A DNA stretch of 64,000 nt from Litorimonas sp965205225 (GCA_965205225.1 CBDBFZ010000003.1:1612001-1676000); one strand, 5' to 3'. Shown: positions 1 through 9,418, counted from the stretch's first letter. Translations and numbers: made by a program. Notes: generated by a model not told the origin, from the letters alone.

Positions 1-341
1 ACCTTGGCTGTTTATCAAGCGTTTCTCTGACGCCATTAGTGGAAAGACAGAATTCATCGCCAATCGGTTGTGGGGCATCCTCGGCTTTTGCGACGGGACG
101 AAAAGTCAAATAGGCGTATGGGCAAAGTTTACAGAATGCGGGTCTCTCTCGCCATTGCGACTCGACGCCCGTGCGGACTATGGCCCCTGCATGATTCACC
201 CGACCCGTTTATAGATGCCCAATAGGGCTGTTTTGCTGTATGTCCCGCGTCCATGTCTGCCATTGAGGCCGCTCTCCCTTTGGGTTTGCGCGAAGCATAG
301 GCATTGAATGTTGTCATGATCTATCTCTACTTGATCTATCT
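1..341. other. Window edge, no assignable gene
   Basis: No gene can be assigned here. A plus-strand frame is open from the window edge to a stop near 212 (about 70 codons), and a 62-codon minus-strand frame lies at 129-317. Neither shows a recognisable motif or a convincing ribosome binding site. Either could be the end of a neighbouring gene that lies mostly outside the window. Confidence 0.3.
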
Positions 342-348
342 CTACTTG
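319..348. repeat. 15-bp perfect tandem duplication at the der stop
   Basis: The unit ATCTATCTCTACTTG occurs twice in direct succession. The second copy contains the der stop codon (TAG on the minus strand at 342-344), so the duplication lies at the very 3' end and does not change the protein. It looks like a replication-slippage event. Confidence 0.8.
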
Positions 349-1766
349 TCGCGGAGCGGTTCCCTGCCCTTGATCCGGTTGGTTCGATCATACGGGTTCT
401 CATCGGCTTTGATAATAAGGCGGATCGGAATTCCCGGTAGGTCGAAATCTTCCCGCAACCCATTGATGAGATAACGCCGGTAGCTTTCGGGAAGCTTATC
501 TGCACGCGAACATTTCAACACAAAGGTCGGCGGGCGCGTTTTGGTCTGACTGATATATTTTGGCTTGATACGGCGCCCTGCGACAGCAGGCGGCGGATGT
601 CTGGCAACTTTTTCAGACAGCCAGTCATTCAGGTCAGACGTCTTGACCTTGGCTGACCAGTCATTGTGAATATGTTCGATAACAGGCAGCAATTTGTCGA
701 CACTCTTACCCGTCAGACCAGAGAAGGTGACAACAGGCACGCCGCCAAACTGCGGTAGCAAACGTCCCGCCAGTTCGCGCAACGCTTTGGACATTTCAGA
801 CTTATTCTCGACTAGGTCCCATTTGGTCACGCCAATGACCATGGCTCGTCCCTCGCGTTCGGTCAGACTAGCCAGTTGCAGGTCCTGCTTATCAAAGGGC
901 GAGGTGGCATCCATGAGCAGGACGACAATCTGAGCAAAGCGTAGCGCGCGAATCGTGTCCGAAACACTCATTTTCTCAAGCTTTTGCTGAACCTTGGCCT
1001 TCTTACGAAGACCGGCCGTATCATGAAATTGAACCCGGCGTCCCTGCCAGTCATGGTCTATGGTGATACTATCCCGCGTCACCCCAGCTTCCGGGCCCGT
1101 GAGCAATCGATCCCGGCCAATCAGCGTATTGATCAGGGTAGATTTTCCAGCATTGGGCCGCCCGATGATCGCGATGCGAACAGGGGTCTCACTGAAATCC
1201 ATCGCTTCGGGCTCAGTCAGGTCGATACCACGGAGCTCCATCTCGATCACATCATTCAGATCAACAAAGCCAAGATTATGTTCGGCGGCAACCTCGACCG
1301 GGTCACCCATGCCTAGGGAATATCCTTCCGTGACACCCACATTCGAGGCAGAGCTTTCGACCTTGTTGGCCACGAGGATGATGGGCTTACCGCTCTTACG
1401 GACAAAGTCCGCGAAAATATGATCCAGCGCCGTCACACCTGTGCGTGCATCATAGACAAACAGGATAATGTCAGCGCCCATGACGGCAGTTTCCGTGCCG
1501 GCGCGCATTCGGGCTTCCAGCTTATCACCTTTGGCGTTTTCATAACCCGCCGTGTCCAGAAGGGTCATGTCATGACCGCGAATTTTAGACTTCACCTCAC
1601 GAACATCACGGGTCACGCCCGGCGTATCATCGACTATGGCCAGCTTCTTTCCTGCCAGCCGATTGAAGAGCGTCGACTTGCCAACATTGGGCCGCCCAAC
1701 TACCGCAATCCGTGGGATCCGGATCTTGACGGACGGGGCAACGCCCTCGTCTCCGAATTCGGTCAC
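342..1766 (-). CDS. der: Ribosome-associated GTPase Der (EngA)
   Basis: Der is a cytoplasmic GTPase needed for maturation of the 50S ribosomal subunit, and it carries two G domains in tandem. Both are visible: the first P-loop is GRPNVGKST near residue 25 and the second is GRPNAGKST near residue 200, each followed by a switch-II DTAG motif (DTAGYEN, DTAGLRK). NKVE and TKWD are the guanine-specificity motifs. The C-terminal third matches the KH-like domain. The length of 474 residues is normal for alphaproteobacteria, with a short N-terminal lead before the first beta strand, so the exact start is less certain. The start overlaps the end of bamB by 4 bp. The order yfgM-bamB-der is conserved in proteobacteria, which supports all three calls. 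Confidence 0.97.
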   Translation of the reverse strand: MTEFGDEGVAPSVKIRIPRIAVVGRPNVGKSTLFNRLAGKKLAIVDDTPGVTRDVREVKSKIRGHDMTLLDTAGYENAKGDKLEARMRAGTETAVMGADIILFVYDARTGVTALDHIFADFVRKSGKPIILVANKVESSASNVGVTEGYSLGMGDPVEVAAEHNLGFVDLNDVIEMELRGIDLTEPEAMDFSETPVRIAIIGRPNAGKSTLINTLIGRDRLLTGPEAGVTRDSITIDHDWQGRRVQFHDTAGLRKKAKVQQKLEKMSVSDTIRALRFAQIVVLLMDATSPFDKQDLQLASLTEREGRAMVIGVTKWDLVENKSEMSKALRELAGRLLPQFGGVPVVTFSGLTGKSVDKLLPVIEHIHNDWSAKVKTSDLNDWLSEKVARHPPPAVAGRRIKPKYISQTKTRPPTFVLKCSRADKLPESYRRYLINGLREDFDLPGIPIRLIIKADENPYDRTNRIKGREPLRDK

Positions 1767-3199
1767 CGGAGCGCGATCAGCTTGGCTTTATCATTCAGGA
1801 TATAGACCGTCTCATTGGCAATGATCGGCGCAACCATGACAGCATCACCAATTTTCCGCTCTTCCAAAATCGAGCCGTCATAGGGGTTCAGGATAATCAT
1901 ACATCCCTTAGATGACACCACAATGAGGCGATCGCCAGCCAATACAGGCCCGGACCAGACGATGCGATCCTTGCGCTTGTTGGGTTTCTTGAACATTTCC
2001 AACTGCTGGATCCAGATCACTGAGCCATCAATCTTCGACAGTGCGGCGACTTTTGAGTCCGTCGTCACCGTGAAAATGAAATCACCCGCAATCCAGGGCA
2101 TACCAATAGACCCGGCAGGCTGTGACCAGACGCGCTGTCCAGTGCGGAAATCAAACGCCGTCATGACTCCCGATTGCGCCGTGGCGATGACATAGCCATC
2201 CGCGATAACCGGTCCAAAGGCGATGTCATTCAAGGCTGCCAGCGGCGTCAGCCGTGTGGAGGACGCCAGGGCATCCTGCCAGAGAACGCTGCCATTCTGG
2301 ACTCGTAAGGCAACAACTTCGCCCGATGAGAAGGGTGTGATGACCGCTTCATTCTGCACTGCAGGCGCTGGAACGGTTAGCATGCGTGCCGTTTCGACAA
2401 TCCCCTGATAGGTCCATAGAACAGCACCATTATCATTCGCGTCGAAGGCTATGATCTCATTGTCATCCGTAATCGCATAGACACGTCCGTCAGCGACGGT
2501 CGGTGCCGAATGGAGCGGGACGCGAACGCTCTTACGCCATATCTCAGCCCCTGAGGCCGCATCAAGAGCGATCAGCACGCCCAAACCAGACGAAACATAA
2601 AGGACACCGTCATCAAACGCTAAACCGCCGCCGACACCGTCCTTGTCCCGCCCAGAGCCATCAAGAAAAGATCGCGGGTCGCGAATCCGATCAATAATCG
2701 AAGTGTCCTTTGTCCGTGTTCGTTCAGTCTCGGAAATCTCAATTTTGAAATCCCAGAGGCGGCCACCACTAGACTCACTGAAAGCGCGAACTGTGCTGTC
2801 CGCATCCATGACATAGATAATGCCATTTGCGATGACAGGCGGCGCAGCGACGAAGCCTTTACGGTCAGAGCCATCGCCAACATCTTTTGACCAGATTTTC
2901 TGCAGGGAACCTGACGCGCCAGTGTGCTGTACGACATGGGCAACATTGCCACCAATTTGAGGCCAATCCGTATTCACATAGGCCTGCGGCAGAACAATCT
3001 GGTCCGGTGTGACTGTTCCGCCAAGACTCAGCGTGTCATTCAGTTCCAGAATTGAGATACGTCTTTCAGACCCGGCGACATCACCTTGATCGGGTCCATC
3101 ACCGCCGTCGAACGGGTTAATTACATTCAGCGTTGAACAGCCTGACAGCATGGCCACAGCCACAATCGTGGCCCAGATTGGTTTAAGGCAAGTCGTCAT
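1763..3199 (-). CDS. bamB: Outer-membrane assembly lipoprotein BamB-like (PQQ/beta-propeller repeats)
   Basis: BamB is the periplasmic beta-propeller lipoprotein of the Bam complex that inserts outer-membrane beta-barrels. The protein begins with a lipoprotein signal peptide ending in LSGC (lipidated Cys at residue 21 from the chosen start). It then has repeated blades with the PQQ-repeat flavour, such as GVLYVSSGLGVLIALDAASG, VYAITDDNEIIAFDA and GYVIATAQSGVMTAFD. An in-frame upstream Met would add 14 residues ahead of the signal peptide, so ATG at 3199 is preferred. That start lies inside the 3' end of the upstream yfgM-like gene (17-bp overlap), which implies translational coupling. Downstream it overlaps der by 4 bp. 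The family is well known and the neighbourhood is the canonical one. Confidence 0.92.
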   Translation of the reverse strand: MTTCLKPIWATIVAVAMLSGCSTLNVINPFDGGDGPDQGDVAGSERRISILELNDTLSLGGTVTPDQIVLPQAYVNTDWPQIGGNVAHVVQHTGASGSLQKIWSKDVGDGSDRKGFVAAPPVIANGIIYVMDADSTVRAFSESSGGRLWDFKIEISETERTRTKDTSIIDRIRDPRSFLDGSGRDKDGVGGGLAFDDGVLYVSSGLGVLIALDAASGAEIWRKSVRVPLHSAPTVADGRVYAITDDNEIIAFDANDNGAVLWTYQGIVETARMLTVPAPAVQNEAVITPFSSGEVVALRVQNGSVLWQDALASSTRLTPLAALNDIAFGPVIADGYVIATAQSGVMTAFDFRTGQRVWSQPAGSIGMPWIAGDFIFTVTTDSKVAALSKIDGSVIWIQQLEMFKKPNKRKDRIVWSGPVLAGDRLIVVSSKGCMIILNPYDGSILEERKIGDAVMVAPIIANETVYILNDKAKLIALR

Positions 3200-3890
3200 T
3201 TTCAGAACCTTCTGGCGCAGGCAAAGTCGGTGTCTTGCCAACTGTTTCGGCCGTATTCGTCAGGATCAGTGCCTGTTCAGCACGGCGCGCGATTGTTTCG
3301 GGCACGCCTGGGGTCGTATCGAGATAGGCAAACTCGCCGCGAGCCCGCTCCATCTGGCCTTGGTTCAGGGCCGCTGTGGCCAGAAGCTCGCGAGCGAGGA
3401 ACTCGTAAGGTGCTCCCTCTTGCGCAAGACGACCAACACGCTGCTCGACATCCATCCAGTCACCACGATTCGCGATAACATAGGCGGCTTTTAGCGATGC
3501 AAGCTGTGCGTGGCGCTCCAGGTCAAACCGGGCACTGGCGGCGTCGTAGAGCCGGATCGCCTCAGCGTCATTCCCGCGGTCCCCTGCAATGATAGCGGCT
3601 CGCATCAGGGACAGGCCCGCATATCCGTCAGGCGCAACATCAGCGAGCGACAGAAAAGCCCGACTTGCCTGATCCAGCTGACCCTCCTGCAGAAGCTCAT
3701 CCGCTTCCAGATAGCTGAAAGCGGCCGCTCGTGCGGTCCGGTCGGAATCGTAATCCCGCCATTCAAGAAATGCGACCACGGCCACGACCGCGATCAAAAG
3801 CCCGATGATAAGAGGCCCGTATTTCCGCAGGAACTTGTTATAATCGTCCTTGCGAAGCTCCTCTTCGACTTCGGAAATGAAATCGATCAT
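3183..3890 (-). CDS. YfgM-like tetratricopeptide membrane protein
   Basis: This 235-residue protein has a short cytoplasmic N-terminus, one membrane span (IIGLLIAVVAVVAFLEW, about residues 28-44) and a periplasmic domain of TPR-like helices (for example GQLDQASRAFLSLADVAP). This is the YfgM/TPR_21 architecture. In E. coli YfgM works with the SecYEG translocon and periplasmic chaperones, and its gene lies immediately upstream of bamB, as here. The function in this organism is inferred from that family and the conserved gene order. Translation starts at ATG 3890 after a GGGACG stretch. The last codons overlap the bamB start. Confidence 0.85.
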   Translation of the reverse strand: MIDFISEVEEELRKDDYNKFLRKYGPLIIGLLIAVVAVVAFLEWRDYDSDRTARAAAFSYLEADELLQEGQLDQASRAFLSLADVAPDGYAGLSLMRAAIIAGDRGNDAEAIRLYDAASARFDLERHAQLASLKAAYVIANRGDWMDVEQRVGRLAQEGAPYEFLARELLATAALNQGQMERARGEFAYLDTTPGVPETIARRAEQALILTNTAETVGKTPTLPAPEGSENDDLP

Positions 3891-4014
3891 GATCGTCCCA
3901 GTTTTATGCCGCCATCAAAGATTATTCAGACGCGGCGGTTCTGGCGCTCGCTCTAACTTCGCACCCCACCGCTCGCAACCGCAATCGGCATGACGTTTCA
4001 GTCAGGCTAACCGC

Positions 4015-4875
4015 TCAATCCTTGAAAACGTAGAGGTTTTCCGGCCTCGGAAACGTCCGCGCCTTGACGTCATCGGCATATTGCCGGACGGACGCGTCAA
4101 TCTGGTCCCGTAGCTGCCCGTATTTGTGCACGAACTTCGGAACTCGCGGAAATAGGCCCAACATATCCGGAGTTACCAGAATCTGACCGTCACAATTCTG
4201 CGACGCACCAATTCCGATTGTCGGAATATCGACGGCTTTGGTAACGCGCTCCGCGATTTCGGCTGATACACCTTCTACGACAATGGCGAATGAGCCTGCT
4301 TCTGCCGCCGCTTCTGCATTGCTTAAAATCTGGTCGGCGACTTTCTGCGTCCGGCCGCGCGCTCTGAAACCGCCAAGTATATGCATGGATTGCGGTCGCA
4401 GACCGACATGGCTCATCACCGGGATGCCGCGTTCCACAAGGTAGTCGATCGTTTCCGCGGCATAGGACCCCGATTCGATTTTGATCGCTTGACAACCTGT
4501 TTCCATCATGACGCGGGACGCTGACGCGAAAGCCGTCTCAGGACGGCCTTCATATGACCCGAACGGCAGATCGACGACAACCATCGCCGTTCTGGACCCG
4601 CGCATCACAGCCTGACCATGCATGATCATCATTTCCATGGTCACGCCGACTGTACTTGGCAGACCGTGGACGACCATGCCGACGGAGTCGCCCACCAAGA
4701 TCAGATCGCAATGGGGATCGATAATTTCCGCCGTTGGCGCGTCATAGGCCGTCAGGCAAACAATAGGTTCGGCGCTTTTTCGATCCGTGATTTGCGGTGC
4801 GGTGACACGCCGGGTCCGGGCAACGGGCCGTGTATGCTGGCGATTTTTCGAAGGCTTCTGAGGATGAGACGACAT
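4015..4875 (-). CDS. panB: 3-methyl-2-oxobutanoate hydroxymethyltransferase
   Basis: PanB uses 5,10-methylene-tetrahydrofolate to hydroxymethylate alpha-ketoisovalerate to ketopantoate, the first committed step toward pantothenate and CoA. The 286-residue protein shows the TIM-barrel hallmarks: VCLTAYDAPTA near the N-terminus, LVGDSVGMVVHG with a metal-binding Asp, VVVDLPFGSY, PVMSHVGLRPQS, the catalytic-Glu strand VVEGVSAE and TIGIGASQNCDGQ. The N-terminus has an extra basic segment of about 35 residues before the core. The start codon overlaps the stop of the acyl-CoA dehydrogenase by one base (TGATG), so the two are probably co-translated. They are not known pathway partners, and linkage to coaD at 27.5 kb is only by pathway. 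Confidence 0.96.
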   Translation of the reverse strand: MSSHPQKPSKNRQHTRPVARTRRVTAPQITDRKSAEPIVCLTAYDAPTAEIIDPHCDLILVGDSVGMVVHGLPSTVGVTMEMMIMHGQAVMRGSRTAMVVVDLPFGSYEGRPETAFASASRVMMETGCQAIKIESGSYAAETIDYLVERGIPVMSHVGLRPQSMHILGGFRARGRTQKVADQILSNAEAAAEAGSFAIVVEGVSAEIAERVTKAVDIPTIGIGASQNCDGQILVTPDMLGLFPRVPKFVHKYGQLRDQIDASVRQYADDVKARTFPRPENLYVFKD

Positions 4876-6611
4876 CAGAGATCCGCCAGTTGGTCGCGTG
4901 GAAAGTCGAACACCGGATCAGCGCCGACGCGAATTGCATCCAGCAGCCCATCGGCAGTCGGCATGATCCGCAGCGCGTGGTAGCGAGCAAGGCTGGCCAT
5001 GGCTGAAGACTGACCATCACCCGCATTCAGGCCCTGTGCCACTGTGCGAGCCAGCAATGATCCGCTTATCACTTTAGCGCAGAGTTCCAGATAAGGCGTT
5101 GCCACACTAAGCGCATCAAATTCGGAAGCATTCAGGACGATGTCAGTCGCCGTCGTCATGGTTTCCAGACCGCGGTCCATCGCTGCGGCGCAAACCGATA
5201 GATCAACACCCATCTGTCCGGAGGCTGATTTTAAGGGATCAATAGCACCCCGCAAATCAGCGACCAGCTGACGCATGGCCTCACCGCCGTCCCGGCGAAG
5301 CTTACGACCGATAAGGTCCATCGCCTGGATCCCATTGGTACCCTCGTAAATCGGCGCAATACGTGAGTCACGGTAATGCTGCGCCGCGCCCGTTTCTTCG
5401 ACAAAACCCATACCGCCGTGAACCTGAACAGCGATGCTGGATACGTCGACGCCAATGTCGGAACCATAAGCTTTGGCGATAGGTGTCAACAATCCTTCCC
5501 GCGCATGGTTGCCAAGGTCAGACGATTCTGCCGTCGCAAGGCATATTGTCCGCGCCCCCATCAGCTTGGCTTTCATGTCGACCAACATACGGCGCACGTC
5601 AGGATGGTCGATAATTGCTGTGCCCGGATCTTTTCCTGGCGGAATGCCCTGAACTCGCTCCTGCGCATAATCGAGCGCTGCCTGATAAGCGCGTTCCCCG
5701 ATAGCAACACCCTGAACGCCGACGAATAGACGTGCTTCATTCATCATTGTGAACATGCAGGCGAGACCGCGATTGACCTCACCTACCAGATAACCCGTCG
5801 CCCCGTTAAACTCCATTACGCATGTTGGGCTGCCATGAATACCTAGTTTATGTTCTAGCCCTATTGGCTTGAAATTATTGCGGTTTCCAAGGCTTCTATC
5901 GTCGTTGACATGATATTTCGGACATAGAAACAGAGAGATCCCACGTGATCCAGCAGGACTGTCTGGCAAGCGTGCCAGGACAAGATGGATGATGTTCTCG
6001 GCGCAGTTGTGATCGCCCCATGTGATGTAAATTTTCTGTCCCGTAATCGCGTAGGTGCCGTCACCCCTGTCTTCGGCTTTGGTCCGGATTGGACCGAGGT
6101 CAGAACCTGCCTGTGACTCGGTCAGGCACATTGCACCTGTCCACTCACCAGTCATCATTTTCGGCAGGTAGGCGGATTTGAGCGTGTCATTGGCGTGGGC
6201 ATCAATCGCTTTCACCGCAGAGCTGGTCAGCATCGGACAAAGGCCCAGCGCCATATTGGCGGCATAAAGCATTTCATTCGTCGCCACGCTCACAGCACTG
6301 GGAAGGCCCATACCGCCGATTTCGCTCGGCATGGCGACCGTCTGCCACGCGCCTTTGACGAATTGATGATAGGCCTGTTTGAACCCTGGTGACGCAGTAA
6401 CATCGATCCAGTCTAGCGTCGCAGGTGACTGGTCACCGTCCAAATTTGTCGGGGCCAGTACATCACGCGCGAAATCCGCAGCACCGCTCAGGATAGCGTC
6501 AAGAAGCTCAGGTGATGTTTCCCCAAACGCGCTAGACTGGCCAATGGCATCGAAATCGACACCATGACGCAAAAGGTAACTGATCGCATTGACGGGCGGT
6601 GTGAAACTCAT
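4875..6611 (-). CDS. Acyl-CoA dehydrogenase (FadE/DmdC-like, long form)
   Basis: This is a flavoprotein that oxidises acyl-CoA to enoyl-CoA. It is 578 residues from the chosen ATG at 6611, which follows a GGAG ribosome binding site. The longer upstream reading adds 47 residues with no family similarity. Visible blocks are the N-terminal helical domain, the FAD/substrate loop CLTESQAGSDLG, the middle beta-domain (GQKIYITWGDHN), and the C-terminal helical domain with YEGTNGIQAMDLIGRKL carrying the likely catalytic Glu. An extra C-terminal helical region of about 120 residues is typical of the long branch that includes methylmercaptopropionyl-CoA dehydrogenases. The exact acyl substrate cannot be told from sequence. 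Confidence 0.9.
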   Translation of the reverse strand: MSFTPPVNAISYLLRHGVDFDAIGQSSAFGETSPELLDAILSGAADFARDVLAPTNLDGDQSPATLDWIDVTASPGFKQAYHQFVKGAWQTVAMPSEIGGMGLPSAVSVATNEMLYAANMALGLCPMLTSSAVKAIDAHANDTLKSAYLPKMMTGEWTGAMCLTESQAGSDLGPIRTKAEDRGDGTYAITGQKIYITWGDHNCAENIIHLVLARLPDSPAGSRGISLFLCPKYHVNDDRSLGNRNNFKPIGLEHKLGIHGSPTCVMEFNGATGYLVGEVNRGLACMFTMMNEARLFVGVQGVAIGERAYQAALDYAQERVQGIPPGKDPGTAIIDHPDVRRMLVDMKAKLMGARTICLATAESSDLGNHAREGLLTPIAKAYGSDIGVDVSSIAVQVHGGMGFVEETGAAQHYRDSRIAPIYEGTNGIQAMDLIGRKLRRDGGEAMRQLVADLRGAIDPLKSASGQMGVDLSVCAAAMDRGLETMTTATDIVLNASEFDALSVATPYLELCAKVISGSLLARTVAQGLNAGDGQSSAMASLARYHALRIMPTADGLLDAIRVGADPVFDFPRDQLADL

Positions 6612-6723
6612 TGGGGGCTCCAAAATATGCATCGCGGTTATGACATGTTCGCCGGTCCGCTCCATAGTAAAAAATTGACACATATCACGTTGCGAAACGT
6701 CATGTGTGCGCATAGATGGCCCT

Positions 6724-7176
6724 ATGTCGCGTTCATGTTTTCTTGGTCTCACCGCCCTTGCCCTTGCCGCTTGCGGTGGTGGGGCAGATACAACAACGCA
6801 GCCAACTAATTCCGCGCCAACGCCAACAGCTTCGACTCCGGTCTCTCAGACGATAAAGTCAATGACGTCAATGGAACGCGGCGCAATCCTGTATAAGCGA
6901 TGCCAGGCCTGTCACACACTTGAGCAAGATGGTCCTCATAAGGTTGGACCAAATCTATGGGGTGTTTTCGGGCGAACTGCTGGTACGCGTGAAGATTTCA
7001 ACTATTCCAAAGCTATGGCCGGATCTGAGATTATCTGGAGTGACGAAACGCTCACGGCTTATATTGAGAAACCCGACGCCTATATACAGGACAATCGTAT
7101 GAGCTTTGTTGGTGTCCGCAAAGCTGAAGATCAGGCCGCACTGGTTGCGTATCTGCGCGCTGAAACCAGCAACTAA
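6724..7176 (+). CDS. Class I cytochrome c lipoprotein
   Basis: A small electron-transfer protein, probably anchored to the outer face of the inner membrane. It has a lipoprotein signal peptide ending in LAAC, a Thr/Pro-rich linker, then a c-type haem site CQACH (haem covalently bound to both Cys, His as axial ligand). The downstream NRMSF segment probably supplies the axial Met. The fold segments GPNLWGVFGRTAGT and the final helix AALVAYLRAET match the cytochrome c2/c550 family. I prefer the ATG at 6724, which gives a normal signal peptide. An upstream in-frame ATG at 6706 would add six residues. The gene is divergent from the acyl-CoA dehydrogenase, with about 110 bp between them. Confidence 0.88.
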   Translation: MSRSCFLGLTALALAACGGGADTTTQPTNSAPTPTASTPVSQTIKSMTSMERGAILYKRCQACHTLEQDGPHKVGPNLWGVFGRTAGTREDFNYSKAMAGSEIIWSDETLTAYIEKPDAYIQDNRMSFVGVRKAEDQAALVAYLRAETSN

Positions 7177-7367
7177 AACTTCCGCCAATACCCGATCTTT
7201 ACGCTAGTTTCGAGCACAGTGCTTTCGCCAGTAACAACAACTGCATACCCGATTTCGATGAAATCGCGCTTTCGGGTACGATAAACGGCGCTCGCCTCTA
7301 CCTCCCATTGTCTCTGCCGGGCGATTGCGAACCGCTCATAGAGGCTCGGCTCAAAATTCGGTAGCAC
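7173..7367 (-). pseudogene. Possible C-terminal relic of a beta-strand-rich protein
   Basis: This is a 64-codon frame with only a GTG start and no good ribosome binding site. Its text alternates hydrophobic and polar residues and ends in an aromatic residue (KIGYWRKF), which resembles the last strands of an outer-membrane barrel. It sits convergently against the cytochrome c gene with a 4-bp overlap. No family could be named, and it may be noise. The following stretch to the nadK start at 7540 is AT-rich and probably holds the nadK promoter. Confidence 0.25.
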
Positions 7368-7539
7368 GGAGGACGACTTCGAAACCTCTGGCAGGAATGC
7401 CAGAAGTAGAATTAAACTTTATATTGTATTTTTATACCTAACACGTAATAATCATATTCATCTCGCCTTATGCAAGTCAAATGCTATAGCGCTGCGAGTC
7501 TATCATCTCGCCAGTCACGACTGCAAGGATCCGCCTTTC

Positions 7540-8304
7540 ATGAAAATCGCCTTTAATGCGAGCCAGAAACCCGGAGCCAAAGCCGCCATGGATGGGTTCG
7601 TGGCGCGGTACGGAAATGTCGATGCTGGGGATGCCGATGTGATCGTCCCGATCGGCGGCGATGGTTTCATGCTGAAAACGCTACGCCGCTATACCTCACT
7701 GGTCAAACGGGGCTTGCCTGTTTTTGGCATTAATCGCGGTACCATCGGTTTTCTCGTGAACCGAATGGATATGGAAGATCTGCCGGACCGGATTCGCCAA
7801 GCCAAACACTCAACGGTTTCGCCATTGCAGATGGACGCGACGGCCATCGGCGGAACTGTTTCTGAACTTGCTTTCAACGAAGTGTCTCTCTTCCGGCAAA
7901 CGCAGCAAGCCGCTCATATCAGGATATTTGTCGACGGTCAGGTTCGTCTGGATCATCTGATAGCTGATGGTGTGCTGCTCGCGACGCCGGCAGGGTCAAC
8001 GGCCTATAATCTGTCGGCACATGGGCCCGTTATCCCTCTGGGGGCCGACATTCTGGCTCTCACACCTATTAGCGCCTTCCGCCCGCGTCGCTGGCGCGGT
8101 GCACTGCTGCCAAATTCCGCAAAAGTCAGGCTGGAAGTGATAGATCCGGAACGTCGGCCAGTTTCTGCAGTTGCTGACAATCAGGAACTCCGGCGCGTTA
8201 CACGAGTCGATATCGAACAGGATCACGGGACGCGTATAACACTCTTATTCGATGCCGATCATGGTTTGGATGAGAGGATTTTACGCGAACAGTTCGCGAC
8301 TTAA
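7540..8304 (+). CDS. nadK: NAD kinase
   Basis: NadK phosphorylates NAD to NADP in the cytoplasm, using ATP or polyphosphate. The 254-residue protein is of normal alphaproteobacterial length and shows the diagnostic GGDG motif (PIGGDGFMLKTLR, near residue 39), FGINRGTIGFLVN, the substrate-binding FNEVSLFR segment and the TPAGSTAYNLSAHGPV loop. It starts at ATG 7540 after an AT-rich leader. The stop touches the end of a decayed convergent gene on the other strand. Confidence 0.96.
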   Translation: MKIAFNASQKPGAKAAMDGFVARYGNVDAGDADVIVPIGGDGFMLKTLRRYTSLVKRGLPVFGINRGTIGFLVNRMDMEDLPDRIRQAKHSTVSPLQMDATAIGGTVSELAFNEVSLFRQTQQAAHIRIFVDGQVRLDHLIADGVLLATPAGSTAYNLSAHGPVIPLGADILALTPISAFRPRRWRGALLPNSAKVRLEVIDPERRPVSAVADNQELRRVTRVDIEQDHGTRITLLFDADHGLDERILREQFAT

Positions 8305-9078
8305 ATCGCCTGGGGTCCAAGCCCCTCATCGAGCCAATCCATCCAGAGCTCATCGTGGATATCTGCGGCCGGATGAGTCGCCACACGATCACTCATGAGC
8401 CGCTGGAACTTTGCTCGGGATATTGATGCGCCCGCAGCTTCGTTCAATATTTCGAAACGCAGCGGCGCTGGCCATTACCAACTCACGTTCAGCTGCACTC
8501 AAACCGGATCGGTTTAGCAGAGCCGAGAGAGTGAACGGTCTGGAATCAAGGACGATCATGCCAGCTTTCGTTGCGGAAATTCCTACCCTTTGCACCAATG
8601 CCGTTTGGGCAAACCGCCAGTTACCCTGCCCAGCTACCCGCGCAATAGCTGAGCCGGTACGCTTTCCCGAATTGGCGAGGGGTGTGACATATGCAGCGAG
8701 CGCACCGCAGACGCCCAGCTGGCCCAGTTACGCGCACCCCTATCAGAGGCTATGCGTGCATGTTCTAAGGTTTCTGGTTTCATAACTTTATCGACCTTCG
8801 CTATTTGCAGGTCACTCAACTGCGCCGCGAGATTCTGAGGCATATCCTAACGGCACAAAGCCGCCAGCCTTATCAAGTTCATCCTGTTTTGCAAGCTCAA
8901 CCAGATGTCCTGCATCGGCGGCCAGTGTTGCGACCACGGTCCGAGCACCCGAAACTAATAACGGCGTGACTGACCCGTTCTGAAAGACCTGGTCGCTCAA
9001 TCTGGGCAGGTTCTTCGACAGCCTTAATGTAACGGCAAGCGCACGACGCACTTTTTCGGCAACGTCTCGGGACAACAT
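8301..9078 (-). pseudogene. Frameshifted DUF2336-like gene
   Basis: Three minus-strand frames in succession carry plausible protein text that no single frame holds. The first (9078 to about 8812) contains VRRALAVTLRLSKNLPRL, which resembles the helical repeats of DUF2336 proteins common in alphaproteobacteria. The second (about 8843 to 8634) and third (8598 to about 8440) continue helical text. A last shift near 8440 leads into FEILNEAAGASISRAKFQRL and an acidic tail ending LDEGLGPQAI with a stop at 8301. At least two or three frameshifts are needed to read it through, so it is either a pseudogene or badly sequenced. The family name is a judgement from helix-repeat style and position and is only moderately secure. 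Confidence 0.5.
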
Positions 9079-9308
9079 GTCGAAAATCTAACACACTAAT
9101 CTTTTTCGGCATCCGATAACGCCGCATCTCGAACCAATCTGCCGATCGCCAGCGTTGCAAGGGCGCGTCTTACCAAGCAGGCTGGTAACCGCTTTCTCAA
9201 TCAAGTCTATATGGGCCCAACGCCACACTGCGCCTCCGAACGGATTTGACACAAAGCTAGAGTGGCAGGGTTAATCACCCATTACGAAATAGTTTGGTTT
9301 GGGATGAA

Positions 9309-9385
9309 TGGTACCGCCTCCTGGATTCGAACCAGGGGCCTCTTGCGCCACAAGCAAGCGCTCTAACCTACTGAGCTAAGGCGGC
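9309..9385 (-). tRNA. tRNA-His (anticodon GTG)
   Basis: The full cloverleaf can be drawn on the minus strand. The acceptor arm is GCCGCCT with AGGCGGT, followed by the D arm (GCTC..GAGC), anticodon stem CTTGC/GCAAG around TTGTGGC (anticodon GTG), T arm CCTGG-TTCGAAT-CCAGG, discriminator A73 and encoded CCA. The base before G1 is T, so no G-1 is encoded, and G1 pairs with U72. This is the unusual alphaproteobacterial type of tRNA-His. Confidence 0.95.
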
Positions 9386-9396
9386 ATCCAATGCGC

Positions 9397-9418
9397 GCGC
9401 CCTTTAGACAAAGGGCGC
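9397..9418. repeat. Perfect 9-bp-stem palindrome, related to 28550-28573
   Basis: GCGCCCTTT and AAAGGGCGC flank a four-base loop, giving a perfect hairpin just upstream of tRNA-His. There is no T-tract on either side, so it does not look like an intrinsic terminator. A nearly identical palindrome lies upstream of purC. Confidence 0.6.
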
